Shown one piece after another: positions 10,830-22,052 of a DNA stretch of 64,000 nucleotides. Every line of letters begins with the position of its first letter. The stretch's first letter is position 1. The stretch lies in contig JAVLUZ010000621.1 of the NCBI GenBank assembly GCA_036768485.1, positions 124,001 through 188,000 on the forward strand, in the 5' to 3' direction. A program made the translations under genes and the position numbers. A model generated the notes under the pieces. The model was not told the DNA's origin and did no database searches. It saw only the letters and a program-made list of their open reading frames with translations. This DNA comes from Mermis nigrescens. Lineage: Eukaryota > Nematoda > Enoplea > Mermithida > Mermithidae.

Positions 10830-11600
10830 CTGGAGATACGCTATCCGGGGTCAGCGTTTCCTCTATTTCCAAAAAATGTTATTTTTCATAACCTATATTT
10901 TCATATTTTTCTACCATCTTTCACCAATTTAAGAAAAAGTCAAATTTTCGGCGCATCGCGCCATTCGCTTATTTTTTGACTACATTTTGTTCAATTTATT
11001 CAAATTTATTCATATTTTTCGATTTTTTTTTGTTTTTGCATTCTTAGAAGATAGAGCATCGACAAGAACCGCCAAAAAATGATATTTTTGACGCGTATCC
11101 ACCGTTTATGAACCCAAAGAAGGCACTTTGGAATTTAACCCCCCCCCCGCCTCCCTAGAATTCTCATGCTATGCATGTCTGGTCCCGGGCCATTTTTACA
11201 GAAGGGGGATGCATCTTCAACTTTTGGCCACAAATAGCAAGACAGTACCTAAAAATAGATAAAAAAAAGGCAAATTTATGCCAAAAATCAGAGGTGAGTC
11301 AAAGATTTTTCCGACTTTTGGGGATTTGGGAAACGACCGACTCGGGGTTTTGGAGGGGGTCGGGTCCACACATGAGAGTGCGGGGAGGGTTGGGGGTTTG
11401 TACCCCGCAGAAGTTGAACCCCCCAGATTACTGTAGACCCCAGAATTCAACTTTTAGTAACTTTTTTGGAAATTTTTCCCATCCTGACCCCCTCCCCAGA
11501 ATTTTCTTGCTCCCGACGTCCCTCATCTCCCTGTTACATGCATGTCTATGTTCCATACTGTATCGATCGGCGATGGAACCGTGAAGCTGACATTTCTGGC
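10830..11600. repeat. Mixed repeat fragments
   Basis: A degenerate hairpin CGGCGCATCGCGCC at 10949. 11080-11190 matches the repeat at the window's left edge. 11360-11520 looks like a decayed family B MITE (CCCCAGAATTCAACTTTT and CCAGAATTTTCTTGCT). No gene. Confidence 0.45.
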
Positions 11601-11609
11601 CTTTTTTCT

Positions 11610-11879
11610 ACCGGCGTACGTCTTAAAATTCGGATCGAGCGCTCGCGCGTCGCGACGCTTTTTTTGACTGGGCGACAGGGTCTCGGCCAAAAAGTTGATG
11701 ACGTCGTCGGGTACTACCTACAGCACGTGTTTTATATAAACTACTCAAAAGTTTCCGAGGCGGATGGTCGGAAATTTTTGGAGGCTCAACCAAAATACAA
11801 CAGGAGCGATAAAAATTGCCACGTTATAGATTTTTCGGGACGGAGGAATAAGCGGGCCAATTTTGGGCAAGGATAAACG
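11610..11879 (+). CDS. Unrecognised coding-like open frame
   Basis: 89 codons ending in TAA, with base and codon use close to that of the exons in this window and unlike the flanking repeats. The core reads GQKVDDVVGYYLQHVFYINY, then KVSEADGRKFLEAQPKYN and CHVIDFSGR. There is no good start codon or clean acceptor, so it may be an exon fragment, a retrocopy or a transposon gene piece. The tail (F-x-G-R then N-F-x-Q) faintly recalls the signature of tubby domains, but that is too little to name it. The same strand carries no neighbouring exon that I can see. Confidence 0.3.
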
Positions 11880-12180
11880 GAATTAATCTTGAAAAATTGT
11901 GAAAAATCAAATCAAAAATAAAAACTCTTCTAGTCAAATTTGATCAAAAACGTCCAAGAACCTTAAGAGGCCATATGTCGTACAACATTTGAAATTATAA
12001 TTATAATTTTCCCACGAATTCGCGATTGTCCGAAGGAAAAAGCGTAGAAAACGTCCTAATTTAGGCGTTTTTAGCGATTTTGTGGTTCAAAAATCCCAAT
12101 TTTTCGGTGATTTTCAGTGAATCAGTCCATTTTTTTGATTTTGTCGAATTTTACTAAATTTTTCTTAAAAAGTTTTTTGG

Positions 12181-12262
12181 CGCCTTGCCAGTATTTATTT
12201 TGGCTCCTTGCCAGTATTTATTTTGGCACTTTGCCAGTATTTATTTTGGCACCTTGCCAGTA
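12181..12262 (-). repeat. 23-bp minisatellite made of a splice-donor junction
   Basis: Read on the minus strand, TACTGGCAAGGTGCCAAAAT plus AAA occurs three times in a row and a fourth time in part. The bases at the donor dinucleotide vary: GGTGCC, AGTGCC, GGAGCC, GGCGCC. The first unit overlaps the 3' end of candidate exon E5, so the exon-intron boundary itself has been amplified. Confidence 0.8.
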
Positions 12263-12391
12263 TGTCTTCTCGTTTTTGTCGTTCAACTGTCGCCGTAAGT
12301 GGCTCAAAATCATTGCTTCCGTCTTCTTCCCCAACGATCCGATCTGACTGGCCGAATCCAACGGTTCCAAGACAGTGGCGTCGTCTTCTTC
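12253..12391 (-). CDS. Candidate internal exon (E5), unidentified minus-strand gene
   Basis: 139 bases on the minus strand between a good acceptor (TTTCTCGGTGCAG) and the donor CTGGCAAG|GTGCCA. In the frame compatible with exon E4 it reads EEDDATVLEPLDSASQIGSL, then GKKTEAMILSHLRRQLND and KNEKTYWQ, an acidic start followed by a likely helix. A second frame is also open (...GEEDGSNDFEPLTATVERQ...), so the frame is not certain. It ends one base into a codon. The next exon found leftward (8764-8940) starts at a codon boundary, so one small exon is missing between them. No family is recognised. Confidence 0.45.
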
Positions 12392-12938
12392 CTGCACCGA
12401 GAAATTTATTGTATTACAGTAACCCGCGAAGATAAGGCAGTGGAATTCCCCTCCCTCAAGTTCAGCCCTCCGGGCGCACATGTATCAGGGGGTGGAAATA
12501 TTCCCTAACCAAATTACGTCGTCACCCAAATCCCCCGAAATCAAAAATTTTTTACACTCCCCATTTTAATATATTTTTTTGACCATTTTTCTATGGGCTT
12601 CTTGCCATTTTAGGCCAAAAATTAAAGGTCATTTACCCCCTCTCCATCGACTCGGTATTTCTCGCCCAGATGGTTGGTTATTCCGGTGTATTTTTCGTTT
12701 ACACAAAACATTTACACTAAAACGACTAAAAGGACCTTTTTACGCAATATTGAAAAATAAAATAAAAAACCTTTAAATTTTGAAAATTTGTTTAATTTCT
12801 TAAACCGTTATTTTTCTTCGTATTACCTATATACTTTACTTTGTGACCAGCTGTGAACACAGTCGAAATAATTCAAGTATATAGGTACATGATTCAAGCA
12901 TAACCTTCTGGAAAATAAATTGAAAATAGTACCATTTA

Positions 12939-13103
12939 CAGGCCCGGTCTTAGGCACGTGCAGCCGCACACGGTCCCAGGGCCCCGAAGGGCCCCCGCCG
13001 CATGCACTATACAAATGCTTCCAACAAGTACCAAAAGGTACCTCGCACAGGGCCCCCAAAAAGGTACCTCGCACAGGGCCCCAAATGCCTTAGACCGGGC
13101 CTG
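12939..13103. mobile_element. 165-bp hAT-like MITE with perfect target duplication
   Basis: Terminal inverted repeats CAGGCCCGGTCTTAGGCA / TGCCTTAGACCGGGCCTG, flanked by accattta at 12931-12938 and 13104-13111. Inside, AAAGGTACCTCGCACAGGGC is tandemly duplicated (about 13034 and 13060). It is GC-rich compared with the surroundings. Confidence 0.93.
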
Positions 13104-13114
13104 ACCATTTAACA

Positions 13115-13350
13115 CGCATTCCCATAGGGGTGAGAGGGGGTATTACCCCCTAAGGGTCCAAGACTCAAGTCACTGTCAGACGATTTTTAGCGAAGGCCCT
13201 TTGGAGTTTTGTGAACCTAATTTCCACTATATATGGCAAAAGTGCAGTAAACTATTAGGATTTAATAAATTAATATAGCATTTTTGGATGTAAGCAAGAG
13301 TGAATAGGCAAGCTAAACACTACAAAACATGCACGTAACGGCTGGAAATT
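13115..13350 (+). repeat. Dispersed repeat D, copy 1
   Basis: Shares a continuous alignable stretch with 23690-23930 (GGTGAG..GGGTATTA..CCCC..., GGGTCCAAGACWCAAGTCAC, CACAAAACATGCA-like tail). Both copies are followed by a family C piece (ACGTAACGGCTGGAAAT), so the pair may be one larger unit. Confidence 0.65.
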
Positions 13351-13705
13351 TAGGGTGTGGGTGGATCCCCGGTCGTTTTTAGGGGTACACGACTTTGGCC
13401 AGAAGTGGCACAAAAACACATAAAATTAGTCAAAAATCGCAAGTTTTCGCCAAAAAGTCAGGGGGTTTATGAGGGACGTCTAACTTTAAGTCGGGGATCC
13501 CCTAAACCCCTGTTACGCCCATGGTCTTTGGTCATTATTAGGAGGGGGGTAAATCATCTGCAATTTTTTGGCCGAAAATGACAAAAAAAACCAAAAAATC
13601 GTAAGTTTTCGTCAAAAATCCGGGGGTGTCAAAAATTTTCTGAATTTGGAGCTTGGAAGACAGCTTTGGGTGGAGGATCATCCCGAAAACCCCCTTTTAC
13701 ATATA

Positions 13706-14813
13706 TAGTGCTGGCCTCTAAAAAATACCATTTTTGTGTTTTTGGCTTATAACTTCCGAACAAATAACATTGAAGAAGTCAACAAACACCTATTTTTGAC
13801 AGCTGCCCTAGGCCTATAACTTGCTGCATGGAAGAATTTTTTAAGCGCCATATTTCATAGCAAGCTTGCATGAAATACGAAATTTTGAATAAGAACCACT
13901 TTTTCCTAAAAAAAACCATGGTAACTAAAAACCACCCTCAAAATGTTATGCGAAGTGCATGGTTGGCAGCGTAAACAAAGTTAGTTGACCTTAAATGATC
14001 ACAATTCCACAAAAAAAATTCTCATTTTTTATGATATTTCCGTTCATTTTATCACATTTATATAAAAATCAATAATTTTTTCCTGAATTTCATTAAAACT
14101 TCTATAAATTTCACAACATAAAGTCTTCAAGTGATAAAAACGACTCTAGGTCAGTCTCTTCTTACATCCTCTGCAAGAAATCAGTGCAAAAATTATGCAA
14201 CTTGATGAAGGGGCAATTTCGCTGCCATGGCAACGTATGCTCATGCATTGGTCTTTTTTTAGGTTACAGTGGTTTTTTTAGGTTACAATCAAAACTTTTT
14301 GGCAAGCTTTTTGGGGGTGATTCTTATTTTTGTGAAAAATAAATATCAGGCATCAAGAAAGGTGCTACGAGGCACATTCCTGCTAAGTTTTGTAAAAATT
14401 CGCGCTGTTTTTTTAGGTTACAACTGGTTTTTTTAGGTTTGGCTTTGAAGGTATACTGTGGCTATGTGGATGAAATAAGAGAACTCAAATTTTTTCTGAC
14501 ATTAGTCTGCAAGGGAGCTTAACGTGAAAACATAAAAAGATTCCACCAAATATGAATACGGGTAGAAATACTCGACCTCAAAAATGCTTTAAAAAAATCA
14601 TAAAAATGGCAATTTTTAGGAACTTTTCTGACAAATTTGAGATCTCAAGTTTCTGAATGATCCGGAAAGCGGACCAGGGGTCAGTTGTAATCCTCACGGC
14701 ATAGCTTGATTCGCCAGTATAATATCATAAGTCATCTCCTTTTGGTTATGGAGAAAAGGGGCGGTTTTTTAGGTATACAAAATCGACTGGTTCTTTTTTA
14801 GCGGCCAGCACTA
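13706..14813. mobile_element. 1.1-kb non-autonomous element with TAGTGCTGGCC ends
   Basis: TAGTGCTGGCCTCTAAAAAA at 13706 and its inverse TTTTTTAGCGGCCAGCACTA at 14813. TA lies outside both ends, but no 8-bp duplication. The words TTTTTTAGGTTACA or TTTTTTAGGT recur five times (14268-14780) and look like internal copies of the terminal sequence. No coding frame. Its class is uncertain: Tc1/mariner-like if TA is the target, otherwise hAT-like. Confidence 0.6.
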
Positions 14814-15772
14814 TATGGCCCTTCCTTTGCCATTTTTAGGGGTACATCCCATTTGTGGCCAAAAATAGCAAATACACCTTCAAATGGCCAAAAAACGCAG
14901 ATTTTCGCCAAAAATCGATTGTAACCTGTTGAAAGATTCTTGAAGCCATCTTTGTATGACGCAAAGACTTTTGGGGCAAAGTGATGGTAATTTTAATGCT
15001 TTTTAAGTGTTTTTCAACAAAAGTTCAAAACATTTTCGGCGCTTCGAGCCGAATATCTATTACAGCCTATTTAGCTTCAAGCACGGGCATTAAACACTCC
15101 AAAATCGATCCTTGTGCAATCTCAGGCATCATTGTGCAGACTCAAACACCTTTTGCATCTGCTTCTAATGTTTTAAATATTTTATGTAGAGTAAAAACTG
15201 TTGGATAATCTTGCGCTGTTTTCGACGTTCAAAGATAACACTGACCAACTTATTTTGACGTTGCACTGAATTCGTAATCGCAGTGGTGTTTTTCTTAAAT
15301 TAAATCAGCATATTACAACCTCTGTGTCATTTACTGATCTTGTAAAACAACTTATTTCAGATTTCTCAGTGGAGTTTCATGTGTAAATTCAATCGGAAAC
15401 ATAATAAAAATTTCTGGCGCCTCGCGCCGATACCATAATCGAATAAATTTAGGATGAATCAACATTTTTTGGACCGCATGCGGAAATCGTTGTACATGTA
15501 CAAAGACGCTCGTACAAGAAAAGCAGTGTCGGCTAATAATATTAGAACACTTAATTTACTGGTCCCACATTTTACAATTTCCACCCTCCCTCAACTCTGG
15601 ACCTTGGGAAACTGTGCCGTTTGAAGTATATATCATTTTTTAAATATTGAAAAATTCAGAATGAAGGCAAAAAGTAAAGCAAACCAATATTTTCTAAAAT
15701 TGTAAGTGATATTTTCTCTCTATTACCGCAAATCATTTGTTTTATTAAATATTAAGTTTTGTGAGTTGTGAT
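14814..15772. other. Repeat fragments, no gene
   Basis: Family C piece at 14830-14930, degenerate hairpins at 15033 and 15415, and a GTACATGTACAAAGAC palindrome at 15493. The frame at 14981-15208 shows no domain. Confidence 0.4.
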
Positions 15773-16216
15773 CACGGTTTTTTTGGTATTCGGCAAAGAT
15801 TTTTCGCGATGTACAAAGACTTTTGGGACCGTCTTTTGTACATGTACAAAGATTTTTTGGAAGACAAAAATTGCAAAAAATGTTAGAAATTCGCAAAAAT
15901 TCTCGGCGCTCCGAGCCGAAATGAGCAATTGTGTGTTCTATAAATCTTTATAACTTCAGAAATCGCATTTGAACGGAAAAATGCCAAATTTTTTGGCGCC
16001 GCCGTTTTGAGACGATTGCCACTGCTTTTTGCCCCTCAGAAACCTAGAAATTGCTAATATACGTAACCAAAGGTCGAACAACTCTGTTTTTGCCACACTA
16101 AAATCGCTACTGTACCATATTATAGTACCCAAAAATCTGTGTGTACGAAATGTACAAAGACTTTCAGGACCATCTTTGCACATGGTACAAACGGACCTCC
16201 GCACAAAAAAACACCG
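15773..16216 (-). mobile_element. Hairpin-family hAT-like element, near-perfect target duplication
   Basis: Reverse orientation relative to 10055-10811. It begins CACGGTTTTTTTGGTATTCGG and ends with the inverse of CGGTGTTTTTTTGTGCGG. The 8-bp flanks are gttgtgat (15765-15772) and attgtgat (16217-16224), one mismatch. It contains degenerate hairpins and the TACTGTACCATATTATAGTA near-palindrome. Confidence 0.75.
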
Positions 16217-16320
16217 ATTGTGATACGCATTAAACAAGTCAAAATTGGTTAATGACGCAGTTTCAGCCTGAAATATGCTTATAGGTAGGAATACCTTAAT
16301 AATAATACATACCTGGCGTG

Positions 16321-17499
16321 TAGGGATCGACCGAGCCCGGCTCCGGCCTTCCGGCTCCTCCGGCCACGGTCCTCCGCCTCCGGCGGCCGGAGTGCGCTAA
16401 AAAAGGGGCCGGAGGCCGGGGTTTTTTGAACCGAATCATTCAATACTTTAACGCTCTTCTTTTCTTTTGGAAGCTTAGCAATCAGATTGCCTATTTTGTG
16501 AATTTGTACAAACACAGGTTTAATAAGTGAAGCTGTGAATGTGAACACTAATGTGGCATTGTGAATGCACCATTGGTGAAATATTATATCATATATTTTG
16601 CTTAATAATGAACGAGAATATTTCAGATTGCAAAGCGAGCCGAGTCCGCGTTGATTCAGCGCACAAATGGATATAAATCTCTTCCGAGTGACAGAATAAC
16701 AAACTTATCTTTGCGTTGCATTAAATTCATAAACAAATTGCTGTCTATTATGAGATTCAGTCAGCACATCGCAACCGCTTATTATTTATAATTGTGTAAC
16801 AAAAGTCATTTAAACTTGCTGAGGTCGAATTTTACGTAATTTTAAGCTAACACTCATGAAAATTTTGGCGTTTCGGGCCGAACTAATATAACCAGCTGAA
16901 TTTAGGACAAAGTTACATCTTTTGCGAAGCGTGTGGGTCACGGATAACAATCTTAGTAGTATATGTAAAAATGTGTACATTCAACTGCATATCTATACGT
17001 TATATGTACAAAATAATTTTCGCTCGTACAAAGACTTTTCCGGAGATCTTTGTACATGTACAAAGAGGCTCGTACAAAAAAAAACAGTGACATACACATT
17101 GCTAAGCTCTTTATGCTATGTTTATTTGGGTACTTTTCGAGTATAAGTGCATCCAGACAATAAGGGCAAGCGAGAAAGCGGTGAGATTGGAGCTAAAAAT
17201 AGAAATATGCTAATTAAATGATTTTTTCGATTACCCAACATATAAATGCATGGCTAGATAATAAACATTCGCTTCTACAGATCTTTTACTTATCCATGAG
17301 CAATGTATTTATACAAACCTATATACTGTACATCATATGAATTATATTTACGGCTTGTGAAAATTATAGTTCACTGAAAATTCTAAGTTCACCTCCGGTC
17401 TCCGGCCTCCGGCTCCGGCTCCGGCCGGAGCCGGAGGTGACGATGGCCGGAGCTCCGGCCCGGCCCGGAGGAAAAAAATGGACCTCCGGTCGATCCCTA
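16321..17499. mobile_element. hAT-like element with CTCCGG-word arrays at both ends
   Basis: TAGGGATCGACCGAG at the left and CGGTCGATCCCTA at the right are inverted ends of the same type as 44944-46777. About 100 bp inside each end is packed with CCGGCTCCGG / GGCCGGAG words. The middle is AT-rich and carries a partial hairpin-family unit (16990-17090). Flanking 8-mers (ctggcgtg, catacatc) do not match, so one end may have been rearranged. Confidence 0.65.
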
Positions 17500-17544
17500 C
17501 ATACATCTTACATTAAATACTTTCACGAATGGAAAAGCGGAGTT

Positions 17545-18200
17545 AGGAATCCCCCGATCAAAGTCGGTCGTCTCTCCCCATTCCCGAAAATCGGATTATT
17601 TTTTACCCTCTCACAATTTTCAGCGAAAATTTGAGTTTTTGGCCAGTTTTATGAGATTTTTTCGAAACTTTTGACGAAAAATTGAACTTCATCTATTAAC
17701 CTCCATCGTCCCCCATACATGACACATAAAGGCGGGTGAGGCGTGCTATTAACTCCCCTCCCCGCTGAGGGGTCAGCCAGACAGGTACTACCGGCGATTT
17801 TGAGCTAACAGAACGTTTTTCGCATTATTTTTTGAGGTCAAAAGCAGTAAAAATGTCAAAAGCGCTTTTTTGTACCTCTGTACCTAAAAAGCTCCAAAAA
17901 TTGATCAGTTTCTGTCTTTTTTACTACTAAAAGTGATATACTGCAGTTAAAATGGACCTTAAATGCTTTAAAATTGCGATATTAACACGAAAAGACGTTT
18001 TTCAGGCTATTTTGACCATTTTGGTCGTTTCAACAACAAAAAATCGCTGAACGTCAAGTTTACTGTTTTGGATTTCGTAATTGTAATAACCCTCCCCAAA
18101 GCCGACCCTGACCTTTGCACCTACGCCTTCCTCCCCACCCTAAAAATGGCCGGGAAGGGGACAACCTCCTAAAATTTGAGCCGCCATATGTTAATATGAT
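17545..18200. repeat. Family C piece and dispersed repeat H
   Basis: 17545-17715 is family C-like. 17725-18100 matches 60055-60430 in order: ..TATTA.CTCCCC..GCTGA.GG.TCAG.CAGACAGGTA, CGGCGATTTT, AAAAGACGTTTTTCAGGCTA, TTTTGACCATTTT. No gene. Confidence 0.6.
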
Positions 18201-18477
18201 TCTTTCCATTTCAAAATATTAAAAATATTCTTTAAAATGAATGCAAAGCGAGGTTTTCGAGCCCGAAAAAAGACAATTTATAGGAATGTTCTTGTTTCCT
18301 CCCAGAATTCCCATTCTTTGCATGTATGTATGGTAAAAGTTTAATAAAATTTCGAAGTGGAAGTCCTGAAGATAATGGTTTACTGTAAACGAATGGATCA
18401 TGTATATTATACCGTACATAACATATTACAGTTGAGATACGTATGGCATAATCATTAGAACACTATATTTCACGAAC

Positions 18478-18573
18478 CATTAGTTTTCTTATTGTCGCTG
18501 AAGTTAAGAGCTCTTCAGCCCCTTCCTCTTGCGGATCGTCCGGCAAATGTTGCAACCACGATTCTACAGTATG
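18478..18573 (-). CDS. Candidate exon (E4), unidentified minus-strand gene
   Basis: Behind a textbook acceptor on the minus strand (CCCCCTTTTTTTATTCAG) lie 32 codons: HTVESWLQHLPDDPQEEGAE then ELLTSATIRKLM, an acidic, helix-prone segment. With the donor ATG|GTTCGT both edges are at codon boundaries, matching exon E3 before and E5 after. If that donor is not used the frame runs only four more codons to a TAG (18463-18465), so this could instead be a terminal exon of a separate gene. Confidence 0.4.
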
Positions 18574-19036
18574 CTGAATAAAAAAAGGGGGCTTTAATTT
18601 TATTTAAGTCCTTTATTCAATTTATTTTTATTGATGTAATCGTTTTTGTTTGTTTTTTCTATTAAATTATCGATTTTTTCATCCACAATAGCATTTTTGA
18701 AACAGCGAAAAATATCGAAAAAGGCCCGAATACAAATAAATTTCCGCTAAAATTGATTGCTTTAGAAGGCTAAATTTTCAATTTGGAGTATGAATAAAGA
18801 CGTTTTTTTTGTAGTAATGTGAAAAGGAACGTTTTTACCTTATCGCTATTTTTTAACCTTTTGGCCAATGAAAAAATTTCCCTTCCTCATTCACAAAGCA
18901 GTTCGGGCCACATTTTGGCGCCTTATACATGAAGAAAGCAAAAATAGCAGCAAACGCTTGACCCAACACATTTTACGATCTCTACATAATTTTAATTGGC
19001 CATACGAGATCGATGAGGGTCTGGAGTAATCTGGAC

Positions 19037-19277
19037 CATAGGTGAGCGGCACCAAACTTCTAAGGGGGTGCAAGATTTATTCAAAGGTCAAAAATGGCCT
19101 TAAAAATGGTGGTGTGGCTAAAAAAACATAATTTTTCAACGTTTCACATCGAGCATTATCCACTGGCATCAAAAAATTGCGAAAAAACTAAAAATTTCAA
19201 AAATTGAATTCTGGGGGTATTTTGGTTTTCAGGGGGTATGCCTATTTCTGGAGTGCACACTCCCCCCATACAGATTT
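19037..19277 (+). mobile_element. hAT-like MITE, family B, in the presumed E3-E4 intron
   Basis: Starts CATAGGTGAGCGGCACC and has the GGTGTGGCTAAAAAAACAT, TTCACATCGAGCATTATCC and GAATTCTGGGGGTATTTTGG blocks. The right end is decayed. No target duplication. Confidence 0.65.
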
Positions 19278-19399
19278 TGTTCGACTCTTTCGTCAGATCC
19301 AAAGGACTTCTTGAATTGAATGTAAAAAATTCGTTTTTTCTCTTCATTTTTCATGACAAGGAATAAACTTTCGATGAGAAACGTCGAAAAATAGTATAC

Positions 19400-19604
19400 C
19401 TTCTGTTTTACGCTGCTTGTTGACAGCGCCTTAATTTTCGACTTGACGTCATCCGGCAATGGTGATGGTGACGCTGATTGGGCCATCAGTAGTTGTACAT
19501 AAGATGATCGATAATTAACGAATGAAGCAAAGTTCAACGATTGGATAGAAGACGAGTAAAAATTTGAAGAATCATTAGAAGAAGGGAAGAAAGTCAGTTG
19601 ACAC
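19400..19604 (-). CDS. Candidate internal exon (E3), unidentified minus-strand gene
   Basis: 205 bases on the minus strand, after ATCAATTTAG and before AACAGAAG|GTATAC. It completes a codon with its first base and then reads 68 codons: CQLTFFPSSNDSSNFYSSSI, then NFASFVNYRSSYVQLLMAQS, SPSPLPDDVKSKIKALSTSS, VKQK. It is Ser-rich with a helical basic end. Incoming phase fits exon E2 (29034-29205), outgoing phase fits E4. The intron to E2 would be 9.4 kb and full of transposons. No family is recognised. Confidence 0.42.
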
Positions 19605-19804
19605 CTAAATTGATCTAAGCAGCATAAAACACCTTCGAAGATTACATAGCTTAGCCTAAGTATAATATAAGAAGAAACCTAATTTAAGTTGCAATGATAA
19701 AAATCCATGTACCTACTCAAGCGAGGGAAAATTTCTCTTGTAATCGTCTATTAATCCATCAATATTAACCCGTTTTTCACTATTTATACGTCATTTACGG
19801 CATA

Positions 19805-20100
19805 CCAGGGGCCAATTCATTTCCATTTGGAATTCCAAGTCCAAGTTCCAAGTCTTTGAAAAAGCGAAATTTTCCAAATTTTAGTTTATTTGCTCCGTCA
19901 TTTTCGAAGTCTTTAAAATTCGATGTTCCAAGTTCGAAGTCTTTGAAACCGGCGTTTTTCCAAGTTTTAATTCATTTGCACCTCGGTTTTCCAAGCTCCA
20001 AGACTTAGAATTGCCAAGTGTTTTTCGCAAGTAAAAGTGTATTTTTCCAAGAGTCGGTTCATTTGCTCCTAAATGTTTTGACTTGGATTCCAAAGTATTG
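19805..20100. repeat. Diverged tandem array with CCAAG words, period 73-87 bp
   Basis: TTCATTTGCWCC-like words at about 19811, 19884, 19971 and 20056, each followed by TTCCAAGT / CCAAGCTCCAAG words. The outermost parts (TTTGGAATTCCAAGTCC and GACTTGGATTCCAAAG) are inverted copies, so it may be a small foldback. It is the same short-word-array style as the hAT ends elsewhere in the window. Confidence 0.5.
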
Positions 20101-20867
20101 GAAAATTTACTGCTCGTCGACTGTTTATTATCGTGTTTTTGCAGCTTAACTTCCGTAAATCAGTTAATTATATATAATCCTTGGTAAAAAATGCGCAAAT
20201 TTAAAAAAAAGCAAGATCACAATTTGATTCGGGTAAGGCTAAATTTCGTTATTTGTGATTTTTGGAAAGTAAGTAACATCGACAGGAAAACCATCCAGAT
20301 GATCAAATGTAGACTCTAGAGGTGATTTCCGAGCGTGGAAAAAAAGCCGGAAGTCTCTTGCTAAATTAGGCAGAAAAAAACAATGTAGTTTCTACACTAC
20401 GTTTCTGGCAATTGGAATTTAGAAAGTACAGGAAAATTTTTTTGAATCGCCAAAATAAATCAATTATGAGTAAATTCGGGGTGCTGATCAAGAATATGCT
20501 AGTACTTTATCATGAAAATAATCATTTCTGGGTTCCGAAAAATTATTCTTTGTAAATCATGAAGGTGTGGGAAATTGATGTCGCTGATCACGAAAATATT
20601 GCTGAAAAAAATAATTGGATTGTTACCAATCTTTTAGGCTTAGGCTGTGTTATGTGCATTCACATTGATGCCAGCGCATAGGCTAAGTCTGAGATAAATG
20701 GAGCAAATAGCGGAGCGAGCAGCACGCGGATCAATTCTTGCCCTATTTATGCCTTTGGCTTAGTCCATGTCTGGCACCAAACTGAATCTGCAAGCAATTA
20801 CTGTCGCCACAAATGACAGAAAGTTAACAACTCTTTGACTTCTTTAAAATATTGGGTCCTTCGTGTA

Positions 20868-20935
20868 TTGGATAATGCGTCTGTCTATGACATAGGAGGT
20901 CTCGTTCGGATCTCTACCGAAAGAAACTTTCTTGA
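20868..20935 (+). repeat. tRNA-like (SINE head or tRNA pseudogene)
   Basis: TATTGGATAATGCGTCTGTC (A-box-like), an anticodon-arm-like TCTATGACATAGGA, and CGTTCGGATCTC (B-box-like) occur with tRNA spacing. Acceptor ends do not pair well, so it is not a working tRNA. The following 600 bp show 'CTGGCACCAATCTGAAG' at 21068 and related words at 20771 and 21560. Confidence 0.4.
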
Positions 20936-21890
20936 AACTTGTTTCCGCGGCAATATTGTGGGTTTCTACTGATACTACTGATGGTGAGAACACAAAATTG
21001 CTGTTCAAAGAAGTTTCGAAAAATCATAAATAACGAAATTATCCTCTTTGGCTTCGATTCTAGGGTTATTTCTGGCACCAATCTGAAGCCTCAAGTACAG
21101 AAAAGGTAATTACAAAACAGCAATTTCGGGTTTCCAATCATCAGGAGCAGCTTATATGAGTCCAAGAGTTGCCATGAGCCAAGTTTGCAATACGCAGATT
21201 AGCCTAATCTGCATGCATAAGAAAAAACGGGTTTCCACAGTAAGTTTTTGATTCCTGGCGATGTTCGTGATGATAAGAAAGCCGAAAATTTCTACTTCCA
21301 AAAATTATGAAAAATCCCTAATAAAGAAATTTGTCCAAAAACAGTGCTAAGAAACAAAAAAGGCTTAATTCTAGAATAGATAGATAGATGTAATAGAAAT
21401 GAAATTAATGGGTACTAATCGAAAGGTAATCGATTGTAAGGAAGATATTAAAAAGAAATTATCGACAGCAAGCATTAGAAGGGAGAAATTCCCGACGATT
21501 GATGTGACTCCAATATGAAGGAAAGGACAAAAGGTTTATTCAAGGCTTAGATCATCCCTGACACCAATCTGAAGACGCGCAAAGCCCGGAAGATAAAGTC
21601 GATTGAGGTAAGAATAGCGTTTTTATGCGAATTCAAGTAGGACTTTCGGAGTAACTTAAGAATATGGTACTTTCAGAATACCAAGAAATGAACTTCAAAT
21701 CGAATTTTTTGCTCAGTACTTAGAACACGTTGAAAGGAAGTGCGAAAAAAATTCATCCATCTATGATCAATATTACAAAAGCTATGGGTTTCGTTAATTA
21801 GCCTCTTCTAGACCTAAGCAAGCATATTCTCGACCTAAATATTTGAAGATTCAGACAGCTGAATGCAGAATCACATGCAACCCAATTTAC
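20936..21890. other. Repeat-like DNA, no gene
   Basis: Contains repeated CACCAATCTGAAG words (21072, 21566) and no long frame. It may be the body of the SINE-like element plus decayed relatives. Confidence 0.35.
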
Positions 21891-22044
21891 GTCGACCGAA
21901 GCATCTATACATCGACCTAAGCATCTGTACATCGACCTAAGCATCTATACATTGAGCTAAGTATCTATACATCGACCTAAGCATCTATACATTGACCTAA
22001 GCGTCTATATATCGACCTGAGCGGAGCTACCTCGACCTAAGCAG
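21891..22044 (+). repeat. 20-bp minisatellite, about 7.7 copies
   Basis: Unit CATCTATACATCGACCTAAG repeated in register with a few substitutions, ending in GAGCTACCTCGACCTAAGCAG. It ends eight bases before the left end of the hAT element 22053-22805. Confidence 0.9.
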
Positions 22045-22052
22045 TTTAAAAC

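Noticed and set aside
21889..22045. CRISPR-like repeat array
   Set aside because: The 20-bp units are directly abutting with no spacers, in a eukaryotic context: a minisatellite.
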